A stretch of 42,007 nt of DNA from Bacillota bacterium. Lineage in GTDB: Bacteria; Bacillota; Clostridia; Caldicoprobacterales; DTU083. Shown in pieces: positions 1 to 8,348 of this stretch (within the stretch, counting starts at the first letter, position 1; every line of letters begins with the position of its first letter). The position numbers and the translations under genes were made by a program. The notes beneath the pieces are model-generated. The model was given only the letters and a program-made list of their open reading frames with translations. It made no database searches and had not been told where the DNA came from. The stretch spans positions 1-42,007 of the forward strand of contig JAKORJ010000123.1 of assembly GCA_029777885.1 (NCBI GenBank), given 5' to 3'.

Positions 1-1401
1 CGTATAGGACTCGTGGACCTCGTTGTTGCCGGACCATATCGCCAGACAGGCCTGATATCCCAGGCGCTTTGTCTGGTATTCGGCCTCCAGGGCCGCTTCA
101 TGCATGAACCAGGGGAGATAGTCAGGGTAGAAGGCGCAGGCATACATGAAGTCCTGCATGACCATTATGCCGTACTCCGAGCAGTAGTCGTAGAAGCAGT
201 CGGGCTCGTACAGGCCGCCGCCCCATACCCTGAGCATGTTGAAGTTGCAGTTGGCCGCCTCCCTGACCAACTTCTCGTATTTTTCCTTCGGGATGCGCAG
301 GTAGACGGAATCCGCCGGCACCCAGTTGCCGCCCTTGCAGAAGATCCTCTTGCCATTGACTATGACATTGAAATTTCTTGAGCCGTCAGCCAGCTTGCTC
401 TGGTCAATGGTGATCGTCCGAATGCCGATTTTCTTGTCCGGCATCCGGTTTTCATGACCCCTGCATGTTACACTGGCTGATACGGTATAAAGGGGCTGGG
501 CGCCGCTGCCGTTTGGCCACCAGAGCTTTGGATCCCGGATCTCTATCTCATCATCGATGAAATTCACTCCGCCTGCGGCATAAAAGTCCTTCTCGTAGCT
601 GAATACTGTTTTTCCATCAAAGCTGATATCCACGCTTAAGCAGGCATCGTCCGCTGTGCACATGCTTAAGTTTTCCACTTCAAAATGCAGTCTCAGCTTG
701 GCGGTGTTGTTCCCGATCGACAGGGTGTCACACCGGAACGAGCTTATCTTCGCGCCGGATATCCCTTCAAGCTCCATCCGCCCACCGATGCCGCAGGTGG
801 GGACGGGCTTGCACCAGTCCCAGCCGTGGGTGAACTGGGGCTTCCTCAGGTACACCCTCTGCCCGAAATCGCTGTTGCAGTAAAAGGTCAGGGAATCGTT
901 GCGGTGGTACTCCTCATAGCCCGTGGTCAGCCTGATGATGATCTGGTTTTCCCCGATGTGCAAGGCGTGCTTTATATCCCCGTAAAAGGGACGGAAGGTG
1001 TTCTTGTGATTCGCGATATAGCACCCGTTGACGATTATATCCGCATTGTAATCCAGCATTTCGATAAACAGACGGACCTCTTCATGGTCATAAAGCTCCT
1101 CTGTGACGGTGAAGCTCTTGATGAACCACCAGGAATAGTCCCCGACCCACATGCAGTCATCGCTGTTTGTCTTTAGCAACGGCTCTTTCAATATCCCGTT
1201 TTCAACAAGCGGCACTATCACATCGCAGGGGACATTTGCCGTCAAATATCCGCTTCTAGACGGCATGGGACGCGGCTTGCCATGCCTGTGCATCTCAAAC
1301 CGGCCGTCCTCCCTGCCAGCCACCTCAGCATACTGCATGGCTGTGACATCCAGAAACTCCGCCCTGAGCTTCCACTGACCTGATAAATCAAGCGTCTTCA
1401 T
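1..1401 (-). CDS. beta-mannosidase, glycoside hydrolase family 2 (3' end outside window)
   Basis: The first 467 codons are inside the window; the C-terminal part lies beyond its left edge. GH2 beta-mannosidases release terminal beta-linked mannose from manno-oligosaccharides. Seen here: an N-terminal sugar-binding jelly-roll region (first ~200 residues, including FTHGWDWCKPVPTCGIGG), then the family's core motifs GGNWVPADS, NMLRVWGGGLYE and MQDFMYACAFYP, and finally WSGNNE, whose Glu (about residue 461) corresponds to the acid/base residue. The nucleophile Glu would lie in the missing part. No signal peptide is visible, so it is probably cytoplasmic and acts on imported oligosaccharides. The start ATG is preceded by AGAAGGGG. 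The GH43 gene lies upstream on the same strand, 43 bases away, so the two are probably cotranscribed. The WGGGxYE and NNE motifs make beta-mannosidase more likely than beta-galactosidase or beta-glucuronidase. Confidence 0.9.
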   Translation of the reverse strand, partial: MKTLDLSGQWKLRAEFLDVTAMQYAEVAGREDGRFEMHRHGKPRPMPSRSGYLTANVPCDVIVPLVENGILKEPLLKTNSDDCMWVGDYSWWFIKSFTVTEELYDHEEVRLFIEMLDYNADIIVNGCYIANHKNTFRPFYGDIKHALHIGENQIIIRLTTGYEEYHRNDSLTFYCNSDFGQRVYLRKPQFTHGWDWCKPVPTCGIGGRMELEGISGAKISSFRCDTLSIGNNTAKLRLHFEVENLSMCTADDACLSVDISFDGKTVFSYEKDFYAAGGVNFIDDEIEIRDPKLWWPNGSGAQPLYTVSASVTCRGHENRMPDKKIGIRTITIDQSKLADGSRNFNVIVNGKRIFCKGGNWVPADSVYLRIPKEKYEKLVREAANCNFNMLRVWGGGLYEPDCFYDYCSEYGIMVMQDFMYACAFYPDYLPWFMHEAALEAEYQTKRLGYQACLAIWSGNNEVHESYT

Positions 1402-1444
1402 TCCTGCTACACCCCTTCTAAATATTCATGAAGCAAATATTTAT

Positions 1445-2965
1445 TTAAGCCAGAGGCTCATAGTCGAACCAGTCAAAGTATGCGGTATTGGTGCACCTGC
1501 TTCCCCTGCCTGTCGCATACAGGCCGATGTACACCCCTGTGAAGCACATGACGGTCACTTCCTTGGCCAGGAATTGGGTGCGCCCTTTAGCCAGCTCCTT
1601 GATGCTGGTCTCATCATAGCCCCAGCCGAGATAGTAGTTTTTAATGTCAGCCCTTATCTGCAGGATCACAGGCTTGTCCTCGACCTTTTCCCTGGCCATA
1701 ATGGCTGACAGGTCCCCTATGGTGCGCCTTACTATTATCTGGCGTTCGCCTTCCAGCATCGCAACAGCTATTTCATAATGGTGCTCATTGTTCAGGAAAA
1801 CCGTAAGGCCTGCTTCCTCTCCCTCCCTGACGGGCTTAAAGTCTATGAGGGTCGCCGCCCGGCAGTCGAAATGCTGCTGGCGCCGCCCGATGAAGGCCGG
1901 TGAGTCTATGTCGTCCAGGCTGATTTCCGTACCCTTCAGCGCAAGCCAGCCCTGCCTGTCGCTCAAACTCCAGGTATCCGGATAGGGATTCCTCAGAAAG
2001 TTCCATTCAAGCCCAAGGGCTTGTTCGTCAAAGTCATCACGGATCTTTGCGGGCTCAAAGGGATGCTGGGGCAGGAGGTCCGCCTCCATAGCCTCATCCA
2101 CCGTACCATTCCCGTTCACGACAGGCCAGCCGTCCTTGTCCCAGGTGACAGGGGCCAGGAAGGTTTCCCGGCCGAGATGGTGGAAGTAGGGGCCTGAATT
2201 CCGGAAAGCCAGGAATACGAGCCACCAACTGCCGTCGTGGGCCTGGATCAGATCAGCATGCCCTGTACCATGTATGCCGCCGGCTTCCTTGTCCCTATGG
2301 GTCAGTATGGGATTGCGGGGGCAGGGCTCAAAGGGGCCCCAGGGCGAGCTGCTGCGGGCTATGGTCACCATATGGCCGTATTCTGTCCCGCCTTCTGCTA
2401 TCATGAGATAATACATGCCGTTTATCTTATAGAGGTGAGGAGACTCCGGGTATCTGCCGCCGGTCCCGGCCCAGATATGCCGGGTCTCCGTCAGCAGCCT
2501 GCCTGTCTTGATATCTATTTCAGCCTGGGATATGCCCTGTTTCCCATCGACCATCTGGTTGCTCGTGAAGTAGACCTTGCCGTCATCGTCAAAGAAGAGC
2601 GAGGGGTCTATGCCGCCCTGGGAGACCCAGATGGGCTCGGACCACTCCCCTGCGGGATCGGTGGCCGTGACATAAAAGTTGCCGCCGTGGCTGACATTGG
2701 TCGTGACCATGTAGAAGGTGCCGTCATGGTAGCGGATCGTGGGTGCATATATACCTCCTGAAGGGTAGGCCTTGTCCAGGGGCAGCTGGGACATCCTGGT
2801 CAGGCAGTAGCCGATCTGCTTCCAGTGCACAAGGTCCCGGCTGTGGAAGACCGGTACCCCGGGGAAGAACTCAAAGGTGCTGGTCACAAGGTAATAGTCC
2901 TCACCCTTGCGGCAGATGCTCGGGTCGGGATGGAAACCGGGTATTATCGGATTATGGTATCGCAT
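1445..2965 (-). CDS. GH43 beta-xylosidase / alpha-L-arabinofuranosidase (subfamily 11-like)
   Basis: About 506 residues from the chosen start, an inverting five-bladed-propeller glycosidase that cleaves xylo-oligosaccharides and/or arabinose side chains. The three catalytic carboxylates are visible: Asp14 in FHPDPSI (base), about Asp120 in GGIDPSLFFDDDG (pKa modulator) and about Glu174 in YPESPHLYK (acid). The motif STFEFFPGVPVFHSRDLVHW is typical of GH43 subfamily 11 XynB-like enzymes. The last ~190 residues look like the usual C-terminal beta-sandwich domain. There is no signal peptide. I chose the ATG at 2965 because AGGAGG sits 9 bases upstream and HPDPS then falls at the normal distance from the N-terminus; the frame stays open to 3007 but without a good ribosome binding site. 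It precedes the beta-mannosidase gene in the same orientation. Exact substrate (xylan or arabinan) cannot be read from the sequence. Confidence 0.93.
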   Translation of the reverse strand: MRYHNPIIPGFHPDPSICRKGEDYYLVTSTFEFFPGVPVFHSRDLVHWKQIGYCLTRMSQLPLDKAYPSGGIYAPTIRYHDGTFYMVTTNVSHGGNFYVTATDPAGEWSEPIWVSQGGIDPSLFFDDDGKVYFTSNQMVDGKQGISQAEIDIKTGRLLTETRHIWAGTGGRYPESPHLYKINGMYYLMIAEGGTEYGHMVTIARSSSPWGPFEPCPRNPILTHRDKEAGGIHGTGHADLIQAHDGSWWLVFLAFRNSGPYFHHLGRETFLAPVTWDKDGWPVVNGNGTVDEAMEADLLPQHPFEPAKIRDDFDEQALGLEWNFLRNPYPDTWSLSDRQGWLALKGTEISLDDIDSPAFIGRRQQHFDCRAATLIDFKPVREGEEAGLTVFLNNEHHYEIAVAMLEGERQIIVRRTIGDLSAIMAREKVEDKPVILQIRADIKNYYLGWGYDETSIKELAKGRTQFLAKEVTVMCFTGVYIGLYATGRGSRCTNTAYFDWFDYEPLA

Positions 2966-3065
2966 GGCTTCTGTCCTCCTAATGTATCGGCAGGGCTGCT
3001 GGGTCAAACAGCCCGATGATTTATGTAAGGCATGATTTTAGGAATATAATAACCAGTTTGTAACA

Positions 3066-3094
3066 ATTATAGCATTAAACTATGTACCTGTACA
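3066..3094 (-). promoter_or_regulatory. probable promoter of the GH43-GH2 operon
   Basis: On the minus strand there is a perfect -10 TATAAT (3066-3071) with an extended TGC just upstream, 17 bases from a TGTACA -35-like hexamer (3089-3094). It lies about 100 bases upstream of the GH43 start codon. The leader between promoter and start shows no strong hairpin. The match is by eye only. Confidence 0.5.
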
Positions 3095-3177
3095 AGCAAG
3101 CATCTGCTGTATAAACTGTTGCTGTCACTGCCGCTAAGCATAACTATTGCCAGTAACACACCTCGTTTTCTTAGGAT

Positions 3178-3206
3178 TTCAAAAACCCGGCGCAAAGGCC
3201 GGGTTT
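3178..3206 (-). terminator. intrinsic terminator of the zinc-ribbon membrane protein gene
   Basis: The perfect 9-bp inverted repeat AAACCCGGC / GCCGGGTTT (3183-3191 and 3198-3206, 6-base loop) lies 8 bases beyond the stop codon of the gene on its right. On the minus strand the stem runs into a T tract. Confidence 0.85.
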
Positions 3207-3213
3207 CATTTTG

Positions 3214-5439
3214 TTATTCGTATCTAGTCCACCAATAGGGATCCTCCGGATCATTCCCTTTATATTTTCTATCATCAAACCTAATTATGCCTAATACATC
3301 ATCATCAATCTTAGTCGATTTACCGTTATTGTAGGAGTATAAGTCTCCCATGTGGCGAACCATGCTGTAATCACACAGATAGAGGATCCTCCCGTCAGGT
3401 GCGATTTCAAAGCAAAAGACATCATCGGCGATTTTGACGGCTTTGCCATTCTCAAAGACCTTAAGGGTCCCGTATTCTTTATTGTTGTTGTAATCGACAA
3501 AATATACTAATTTTTTGGAATCCGCATTATATACATAGCGATACACATCTACATCATAGTCGATCCGTTTCTTATCTATATAGAGATCGCCCTTGTAGTT
3601 CTTTACATCCTTAAAGTATAGCAGCTTGCCGTCAGCGAGCATACTTACATATTTGACACAGACATAGCTGTCATACAGCTCAGGCTCCTTCAGCTTTCCG
3701 CCGGACACGACTATTCTGTATAAGTCGCCTGTGTCTTTGCCCTCAGCGACATTATCTATATAATAGATAGTGCGTCCGTCATCAGCGATCATGATTGCCT
3801 TAGCTGACTCCTGGTCAAGTATAGAAGCTGTATCTTTTATGGCTATATATTTTTCCGTCGAGGAATACAAGGCAGCCTCTACCATTTCCTCTACATCGTA
3901 AGCGCTGCTGATCTCTGAAAGCTTGACCTTGTCAAATGTGGACTGGTTGTATCTTGAGTAAACAACAACCGGCGAATCGGCTGCAAAGTAAACACCGCTA
4001 TAGTCAGGACCATAGTAAGTATCATTATAGAACGCATCCGCTACGAGCTTCTCTTCAGTCCCGTTATAGTAGTATAATAAGGTATAATCATATTGCCACA
4101 GGGTCCTCTCAGCCAGGCTTTCACGCAGGTAGTCGCGGTCAAGTTTAGCCTGGTACATTTCGAGCGCTTCCTCATACTCTTCATACTCTTCCCAATATCT
4201 ATCTACAGCCGCATCATACTCTTCCCATGTTTCGTAATCCCACATTGACGGGTATACCGGCTTGACCGGTTCTGTCATGGCAGCATCGATATCCTTCATA
4301 TCATCCACCACATAGTTTATCAAGGCTACATCCGTAAAATCTAATCTGACAAAATACAGTTCTCCGGATTCATAAACCTTCAATACTTCATTGACATTTG
4401 ATGCGATCTTTTCCTTATCCTTTCCCTCAACCTTCCTGTACAAGGACCCTTCCTTTATATAATAAATCGTTTTCAGATCCTCGGATACATAAGCCAATTT
4501 TGCTGCATAGCTTTCTATTTTCTCTTTATCCTTGCCGTAATGCTTTATATAGATATTGCCTTCGGCATTGATGTAGCAAAGCTTCCTGCCGTCATCAGTC
4601 ACCTTATAGTTCAGTACATTTTCACCTATTTTCTCCTTGGTATCGGTCCTCATGTCATATTGATAAAGCATGGCATCCGTGTCTAGCGGCCATTTTAGGT
4701 ATGTTACAAGGTTTGCATCATTATTTACTGTATATGAAAAAACTGAGGAATCGATCTTGACCGGCTCCTGGTCCCGCTTGTTCATATGCCTGTAATACAA
4801 TGAAAGACCAGTCTCCATATCTAACCTGTCAGGGTAGAATATGATTTTGTTATCTTTGCTCCGTTGTATGTAAAGACCAAAAAAATGTCCGCCGTCATTC
4901 GCTAATTTTCTATAAAGAACTTCAACATCTTCATTACTAAACTCATCAAGAATAATCCGTAAAAACCCTGATGAAAGTTGCCAGGGTTGATCCTTTGAGA
5001 AATCAGTACAAAATATTTCATTGTCTTTTAAAAATAACCCATAATAACTGTTGCCGCCAAGTAATACTACTGCCAGCACAATTACTGCAATAGCCAACAC
5101 TCCGGCTCCGGCAAATATCGGCCACTTTCTGACGGATTTCTTTACAGGCTGCATCTTTAACTGCATGATTTGGGTATTGGCATTAGATACCGGTGGTCTT
5201 GTACTCGCGACCATTGGTTTTGCATTCTCTGTGAGCGGTCTTGCATTATCAGCCAATGGTGTGCCGCAGACCTCGCAGAATTTGAACCCGACTTCAGCCT
5301 GGCTGCCGCATTTTGGGCAGTTAACAGCCTGCTTTGCCTGTACTTGCTGGCCCGGTGTCTGCCCGACCGGCGCGCCGCAATTTTCGCAGAATTTTGCGCT
5401 TTCTGCAAGCTGCGCGTTGCATTTTGGACATACTATCAT
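3214..5439 (-). CDS. membrane protein with two N-terminal zinc ribbons and a repetitive extracytoplasmic domain
   Basis: 741 residues, no close function recognised. Two four-Cys zinc ribbons open the protein: C4/C7/C18/C21 and C41/C44/C55/C58. A low-complexity linker with repeated NARP/NAKP-like units follows, then one membrane segment at about residues 106-128. The remaining ~600 residues should be outside the cell. They carry many short Tyr-rich strands of the type TIYYIKEGSLYR, KLCYINAEGNIY and TIYYIDNVAEGKD, which suggests a beta-propeller (DUF5050/TolB-like) fold. A very acidic Tyr/Glu-rich insert lies around residues 400-440. Zinc-ribbon plus membrane-segment proteins of this layout are common in Clostridia and mostly uncharacterised; sensing or envelope roles are only guesses. 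AAAGGAGG lies 8-9 bases before the ATG. It is monocistronic, with its own terminator. Confidence 0.85.
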   Translation of the reverse strand: MIVCPKCNAQLAESAKFCENCGAPVGQTPGQQVQAKQAVNCPKCGSQAEVGFKFCEVCGTPLADNARPLTENAKPMVASTRPPVSNANTQIMQLKMQPVKKSVRKWPIFAGAGVLAIAVIVLAVVLLGGNSYYGLFLKDNEIFCTDFSKDQPWQLSSGFLRIILDEFSNEDVEVLYRKLANDGGHFFGLYIQRSKDNKIIFYPDRLDMETGLSLYYRHMNKRDQEPVKIDSSVFSYTVNNDANLVTYLKWPLDTDAMLYQYDMRTDTKEKIGENVLNYKVTDDGRKLCYINAEGNIYIKHYGKDKEKIESYAAKLAYVSEDLKTIYYIKEGSLYRKVEGKDKEKIASNVNEVLKVYESGELYFVRLDFTDVALINYVVDDMKDIDAAMTEPVKPVYPSMWDYETWEEYDAAVDRYWEEYEEYEEALEMYQAKLDRDYLRESLAERTLWQYDYTLLYYYNGTEEKLVADAFYNDTYYGPDYSGVYFAADSPVVVYSRYNQSTFDKVKLSEISSAYDVEEMVEAALYSSTEKYIAIKDTASILDQESAKAIMIADDGRTIYYIDNVAEGKDTGDLYRIVVSGGKLKEPELYDSYVCVKYVSMLADGKLLYFKDVKNYKGDLYIDKKRIDYDVDVYRYVYNADSKKLVYFVDYNNNKEYGTLKVFENGKAVKIADDVFCFEIAPDGRILYLCDYSMVRHMGDLYSYNNGKSTKIDDDVLGIIRFDDRKYKGNDPEDPYWWTRYE

Positions 5440-5579
5440 TCAATGATCCTCCTTTGACAACAACATAACTATAAAGCAGTTTCCTCATGGAATAATGCTG
5501 TGTAATACTGCAATCTATATTTATATAATTAATATTATAAATAAGCTCATCTAATGACTGTGGGCTGGAAAGTGTATAC

Positions 5580-6758
5580 TTAAGCCATCGGTAATTTCCA
5601 ATCCTTATGATGAAAAATATACAGTAGGAACCTGGCTCTGCTCGCTCCTACATATACATCAGTGTTAGTGCAGGCGAAGGTACCGGGCTTTATGCCGATG
5701 AGGAACACTATATCGGCTTCCAGTCCCTTATAGGATCTGATGGTATTGAAACGGATCGCGCCCGGTTTGTTCTCGCCGGGCCTGGCTAACGGCCATTCCT
5801 TTATTTTCTCCATCCCGCAAAGTGAGCTTTTTTCATACCTGTTGGGCGACAGGATCAGGATACGTTTGGGTGAGATCCCCTGGCTGACCAGGCGGCCCAC
5901 CTCATCCTCTATCTGTTTCCTTTCCATGGCAGGCGTATCCCATGCAAAGGTGCGCACGGGCATGCCGCCCTTTATCAGGCTCTTCAACCTGGCGTCGGGG
6001 ACGAGTTCATTCAGCCAGTCATTTATATACTCGGTATTGCGCAGGTTGCGGGTAAGCCTTTGCTTTGATACGGGCAGTTTCATAAGGTCCAGGTTGGCGC
6101 CGAACAGGTCCTGGTTCGGGTCCGCGAACATATAGAACACCCCGCCGGGTGTCAGCATGCTCTCCAGGCAGGTCAGCCAAGGCTCCTTAAAGTCCTGGCC
6201 TTCGTCGACTATTATGCCTTCAAACTTTTCACTGTCCGGGAGGGAAGAGAAGTAATCAAAGCCCATGACAGGCAGGGTCTCGTCATAATAGATCCTTTCT
6301 TCCTCAGGAGTCTGAGGCTTTTCCAGGCAAAAGCCCTGCCTAGTCAAAACCCCCTTCAGGTAATCATGGAAGTTGGATGTGGTCAGGATGTCCGACAGAC
6401 GGGCAAACTCCTCCCTGGCCAGGTTGCGGTTGTAGCAGGTCAGGAATACCCGTTTGCCCTCTTCAGCCAGCCTCCTGGCCTTCTCCATAGCTACAAAGGT
6501 CTTGCCGGAGCCTGCCGAGCCTAAAAACAGCATGCGGGGATTCAACTCCGTTTCATCAAGGATCCGTTCCTGCTCCTCTGTGAGGACCCGCCTTGATTCC
6601 CTGTGGAACATGCTTATCCTGTCCTCAAGGCCTGCAAATATCCTGAAGGAAGGCGCCAGCACCCGGTCCAGCAGCAGGTCTGCCGTCCTCGTATCTCTGT
6701 TTTTCCCGGCTTTATCAAACAGCTTGAGGATTTTTTCCTCAAAGAGACTCCATATCAT
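5580..6758 (-). CDS. UvrD-like superfamily 1 helicase domain, probably the C-terminal part of a NERD-helicase protein
   Basis: This frame has the motifs of an SF1 (UvrD/DUF2075-like) ATPase: LTEEQERIL (Q-motif region), Walker A GSAGSGKT, FLTCYNRNLA (motif Ia), Walker B IIVDEGQDF, motif III MFADPNQDLFG, RLTRNLRNT (motif IV), and near the end IRSYKGLEADIVFL and VYVGASRARFLLY (motifs V and VI). In known proteins this domain is normally fused after a NERD domain in one polypeptide. Here the NERD frame stops at TGA (6739-6741) and the helicase frame is +1 relative to it. The frame is open from 6785, but no ribosome binding site precedes its ATGs; I list it from the ATG at 6758. If ribosomes shift at CTT-TGA, the joint protein would be about 545 residues, a normal length for the family. 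The alternatives are a true frameshift mutation or independent, coupled translation. Confidence 0.85.
   Translation of the reverse strand: MIWSLFEEKILKLFDKAGKNRDTRTADLLLDRVLAPSFRIFAGLEDRISMFHRESRRVLTEEQERILDETELNPRMLFLGSAGSGKTFVAMEKARRLAEEGKRVFLTCYNRNLAREEFARLSDILTTSNFHDYLKGVLTRQGFCLEKPQTPEEERIYYDETLPVMGFDYFSSLPDSEKFEGIIVDEGQDFKEPWLTCLESMLTPGGVFYMFADPNQDLFGANLDLMKLPVSKQRLTRNLRNTEYINDWLNELVPDARLKSLIKGGMPVRTFAWDTPAMERKQIEDEVGRLVSQGISPKRILILSPNRYEKSSLCGMEKIKEWPLARPGENKPGAIRFNTIRSYKGLEADIVFLIGIKPGTFACTNTDVYVGASRARFLLYIFHHKDWKLPMA
6738..6753 (-). promoter_or_regulatory. candidate programmed +1 frameshift signal (prfB-like) joining NERD and helicase frames
   Basis: On the minus strand the NERD frame ends ATG-GAG-TCT-CTT-TGA-G. 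A Shine-Dalgarno-like GGAG, a 3-base spacer and CTT-TGA is the same arrangement as the established +1 site of prfB (AGGGGG-TAT-CTT-TGA-C). Slipping from CTT to TTT puts the ribosome on GAG-GAA-AAA, exactly the helicase frame, giving MESL-EEKILKLF. The geometry is seen directly; its function is inference. Confidence 0.5.
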
Positions 6759-7218
6759 CGAACAACAAAATACTGTCCGGATCAAGGTCCGCCGGGACCT
6801 CGCCCTGCAGCCTGGTGCACTCGGGAAAGGCTATGGCGTACCTGAAGAAAAGGGGGAATTTATGCCCTGTCTTGTCCTCATAGGCCTTTAGTATGGCAAA
6901 AGCCGCATTGCGCGCCTGATCCACCGGGTCTTTATGCATCTTTTGATATGTTCCGCCCTTATACTCATACCAAACCCCGTTTCGGCAGTCTATGTCCCCC
7001 TGCTTCACCTCAACGACCAGAAAGCCCAAGGAGGGATGCACGATGACAAAGTCAGCCTCGCGGATCACATCGAAGTCCTTCGCGGTGTTCTTATCCCTGT
7101 ATTTATAGGAATACAGCACGGTGTACTCCCGGGGGAGCGCCTGCGCAGCCCGGTAAAAGGCCCTCTCGCCCCAGTTCTCTATCAACTTGGCATCCAGGGC
7201 CGGGATCATGATCGCCAT
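6739..7218 (-). CDS. NERD (nuclease-related) domain protein, probably the N-terminal part of a NERD-helicase
   Basis: 159 residues. The NERD domain is a restriction-endonuclease-like fold thought to act on DNA. Visible are WGERAFYRAAQALP, then DFDVIREADFVIVHPSLGFLVVEVKQGDI, which contains the expected acidic residue and the ExK pair (EVK). DPVDQARNAAFAIL matches the conserved helix that follows. The frame ends at TGA inside a segment (DDMESL) where family members continue straight into a helicase domain; the +1 frame resumes there. The start ATG has AAGGAGGC 8 bases upstream. The zinc-ribbon/PH-like gene lies 23 bases upstream, so the two are probably in one operon. A role in repair or defence is plausible from the domain pair but not shown. 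Confidence 0.88.
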   Translation of the reverse strand: MAIMIPALDAKLIENWGERAFYRAAQALPREYTVLYSYKYRDKNTAKDFDVIREADFVIVHPSLGFLVVEVKQGDIDCRNGVWYEYKGGTYQKMHKDPVDQARNAAFAILKAYEDKTGHKFPLFFRYAIAFPECTRLQGEVPADLDPDSILLFDDMESL

Positions 7219-7241
7219 CCTTTTGCCTCCTTCACAGGGTC

Positions 7242-8126
7242 CTATGCCTGGTTTACTATCGCAGTCAGTATCGCTCCTATTTCCTCAATGGTGAACTGGT
7301 CTTCCAGTACAAAATATTTTGCCTTCTTTTCCTTTTCCTTCTGAAACTTTACAGCATCGCTATACTTAGTGAAGTTGACGAGCTTTTTGATGGGATAGGC
7401 AACATGCTTGCGGGCACCTATAAATACGACCCTTTTGTTGGTGATATACAGGTATCCGTTGTCTGTAACAGCGGAATAATCCTTGATGATCTTCGTGCCC
7501 TTGGATCTGCCGAACCTGTAATTCGCTCCCCTGGTGAGCCTTATACTTATACCGTCGTACCTGCCTGCAAAGGTGTTTTTCCGCTTTTCTTCAACCAGCC
7601 GGACAAAGGTCCTGTAGTGGCAGCTCTCCCCCTTTTGCAGGCTCAGGTTAAGGCTGTCCACTACGGGCAGGATGCCCTCCTCCACCAAGGACAGGGTCGT
7701 CAGATGGAAGAGGTACCTGTTGATATTTGCAAGGTCGGCCTCGGACAGGTCCAGCTTTGCCTTTAAGGCCTGAAGCCTTGCATACTCCTCATTGGACAGG
7801 AGATCATCCTCCCCCGCCTCGTACGTGGCATCCTCGTATCTTTTGATATGCTCAAGGCGGGTGGCCTTTTTTATCCTGCTGTATTTCAGGCCGAATCGCC
7901 TTATGTCCGAATACCGTAGATTATTGTTTTTAAGAAATTCATCGAGCCTCTGTTCTTCTTCCCTGCTGAGGTACTTGTCATCTGCAAATTCATTGAGCAG
8001 GCAACCGAACCTCTCGACCCGCCTTTCCACCTTAGACTTGCATTCGCTGCACCTTGACGCCTGCCCCTGGGATATGTACGATAAAAGGCCCAGGCTTTTT
8101 CCGCATACTGTGCACTTAGCCCCCAT
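7242..8126 (-). CDS. zinc-ribbon protein with C-terminal PH/GRAM-like domain
   Basis: About 294 residues from the chosen start. The N-terminus has a CxxC...CxxC zinc ribbon (KCTVCGKSLG and RCSECKSKV). A charged helical middle follows, with LSREEEQRLDEFLKNNNL and LLSNEEYARLQALKAKLDL, two similar helix-loop-helix units (SHOCT/tellurite-resistance-like). The last ~110 residues contain GYLYITNKRVVFIGARKHVAYPIKKLVNFTKYSDAV (split here as TNKRVVFIG and the following strand pair), the hallmark of bacterial PH-like/GRAM domains. No membrane segment is present. I prefer the ATG at 8126, which has AAGGGGGT upstream, over the ATG at 8156. It is the first gene of the unit leading to the NERD and helicase frames. 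The molecular role is unknown. Confidence 0.8.
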   Translation of the reverse strand: MGAKCTVCGKSLGLLSYISQGQASRCSECKSKVERRVERFGCLLNEFADDKYLSREEEQRLDEFLKNNNLRYSDIRRFGLKYSRIKKATRLEHIKRYEDATYEAGEDDLLSNEEYARLQALKAKLDLSEADLANINRYLFHLTTLSLVEEGILPVVDSLNLSLQKGESCHYRTFVRLVEEKRKNTFAGRYDGISIRLTRGANYRFGRSKGTKIIKDYSAVTDNGYLYITNKRVVFIGARKHVAYPIKKLVNFTKYSDAVKFQKEKEKKAKYFVLEDQFTIEEIGAILTAIVNQA

Positions 8127-8261
8127 TTTCAAGACCCCCTTGTCAAAAAGCCTCATATTTCCTGATATTAATTATTCTTTACGAATCTCCCATATCCTCT
8201 AAAAACTATGCTCATTTTACGAATATTTCAACGGCATGACGGCAGATGTGAATGGGATCCG

Positions 8262-8310
8262 GTAAAAAAAGCAAAAGCCGATATGCCCTATGGCTATATC
8301 TGGCTTTTGC
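8262..8310 (-). terminator. intrinsic terminator after the sugar isomerase-like gene
   Basis: A long inverted repeat begins GCAAAAGCC (from 8271) and ends GGCTTTTGC (to 8310), with ATAT and GCC/GGC pairing inside. On the minus strand it is followed by seven Ts (8263-8269). It lies 39 bases past the stop codon of the gene to its right and separates it from the NERD unit. Confidence 0.88.
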
Positions 8311-8348
8311 CTTAAAAAGAATTCATACGAATATCCTGTTTACAAGCT

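Noticed and set aside
8126-8156. Upstream ATG of the zinc-ribbon/PH-like protein.
   Set aside because: The region before it lacks a good ribosome binding site, while the inner ATG has AAGGGGGT at proper spacing and begins just before the zinc ribbon.
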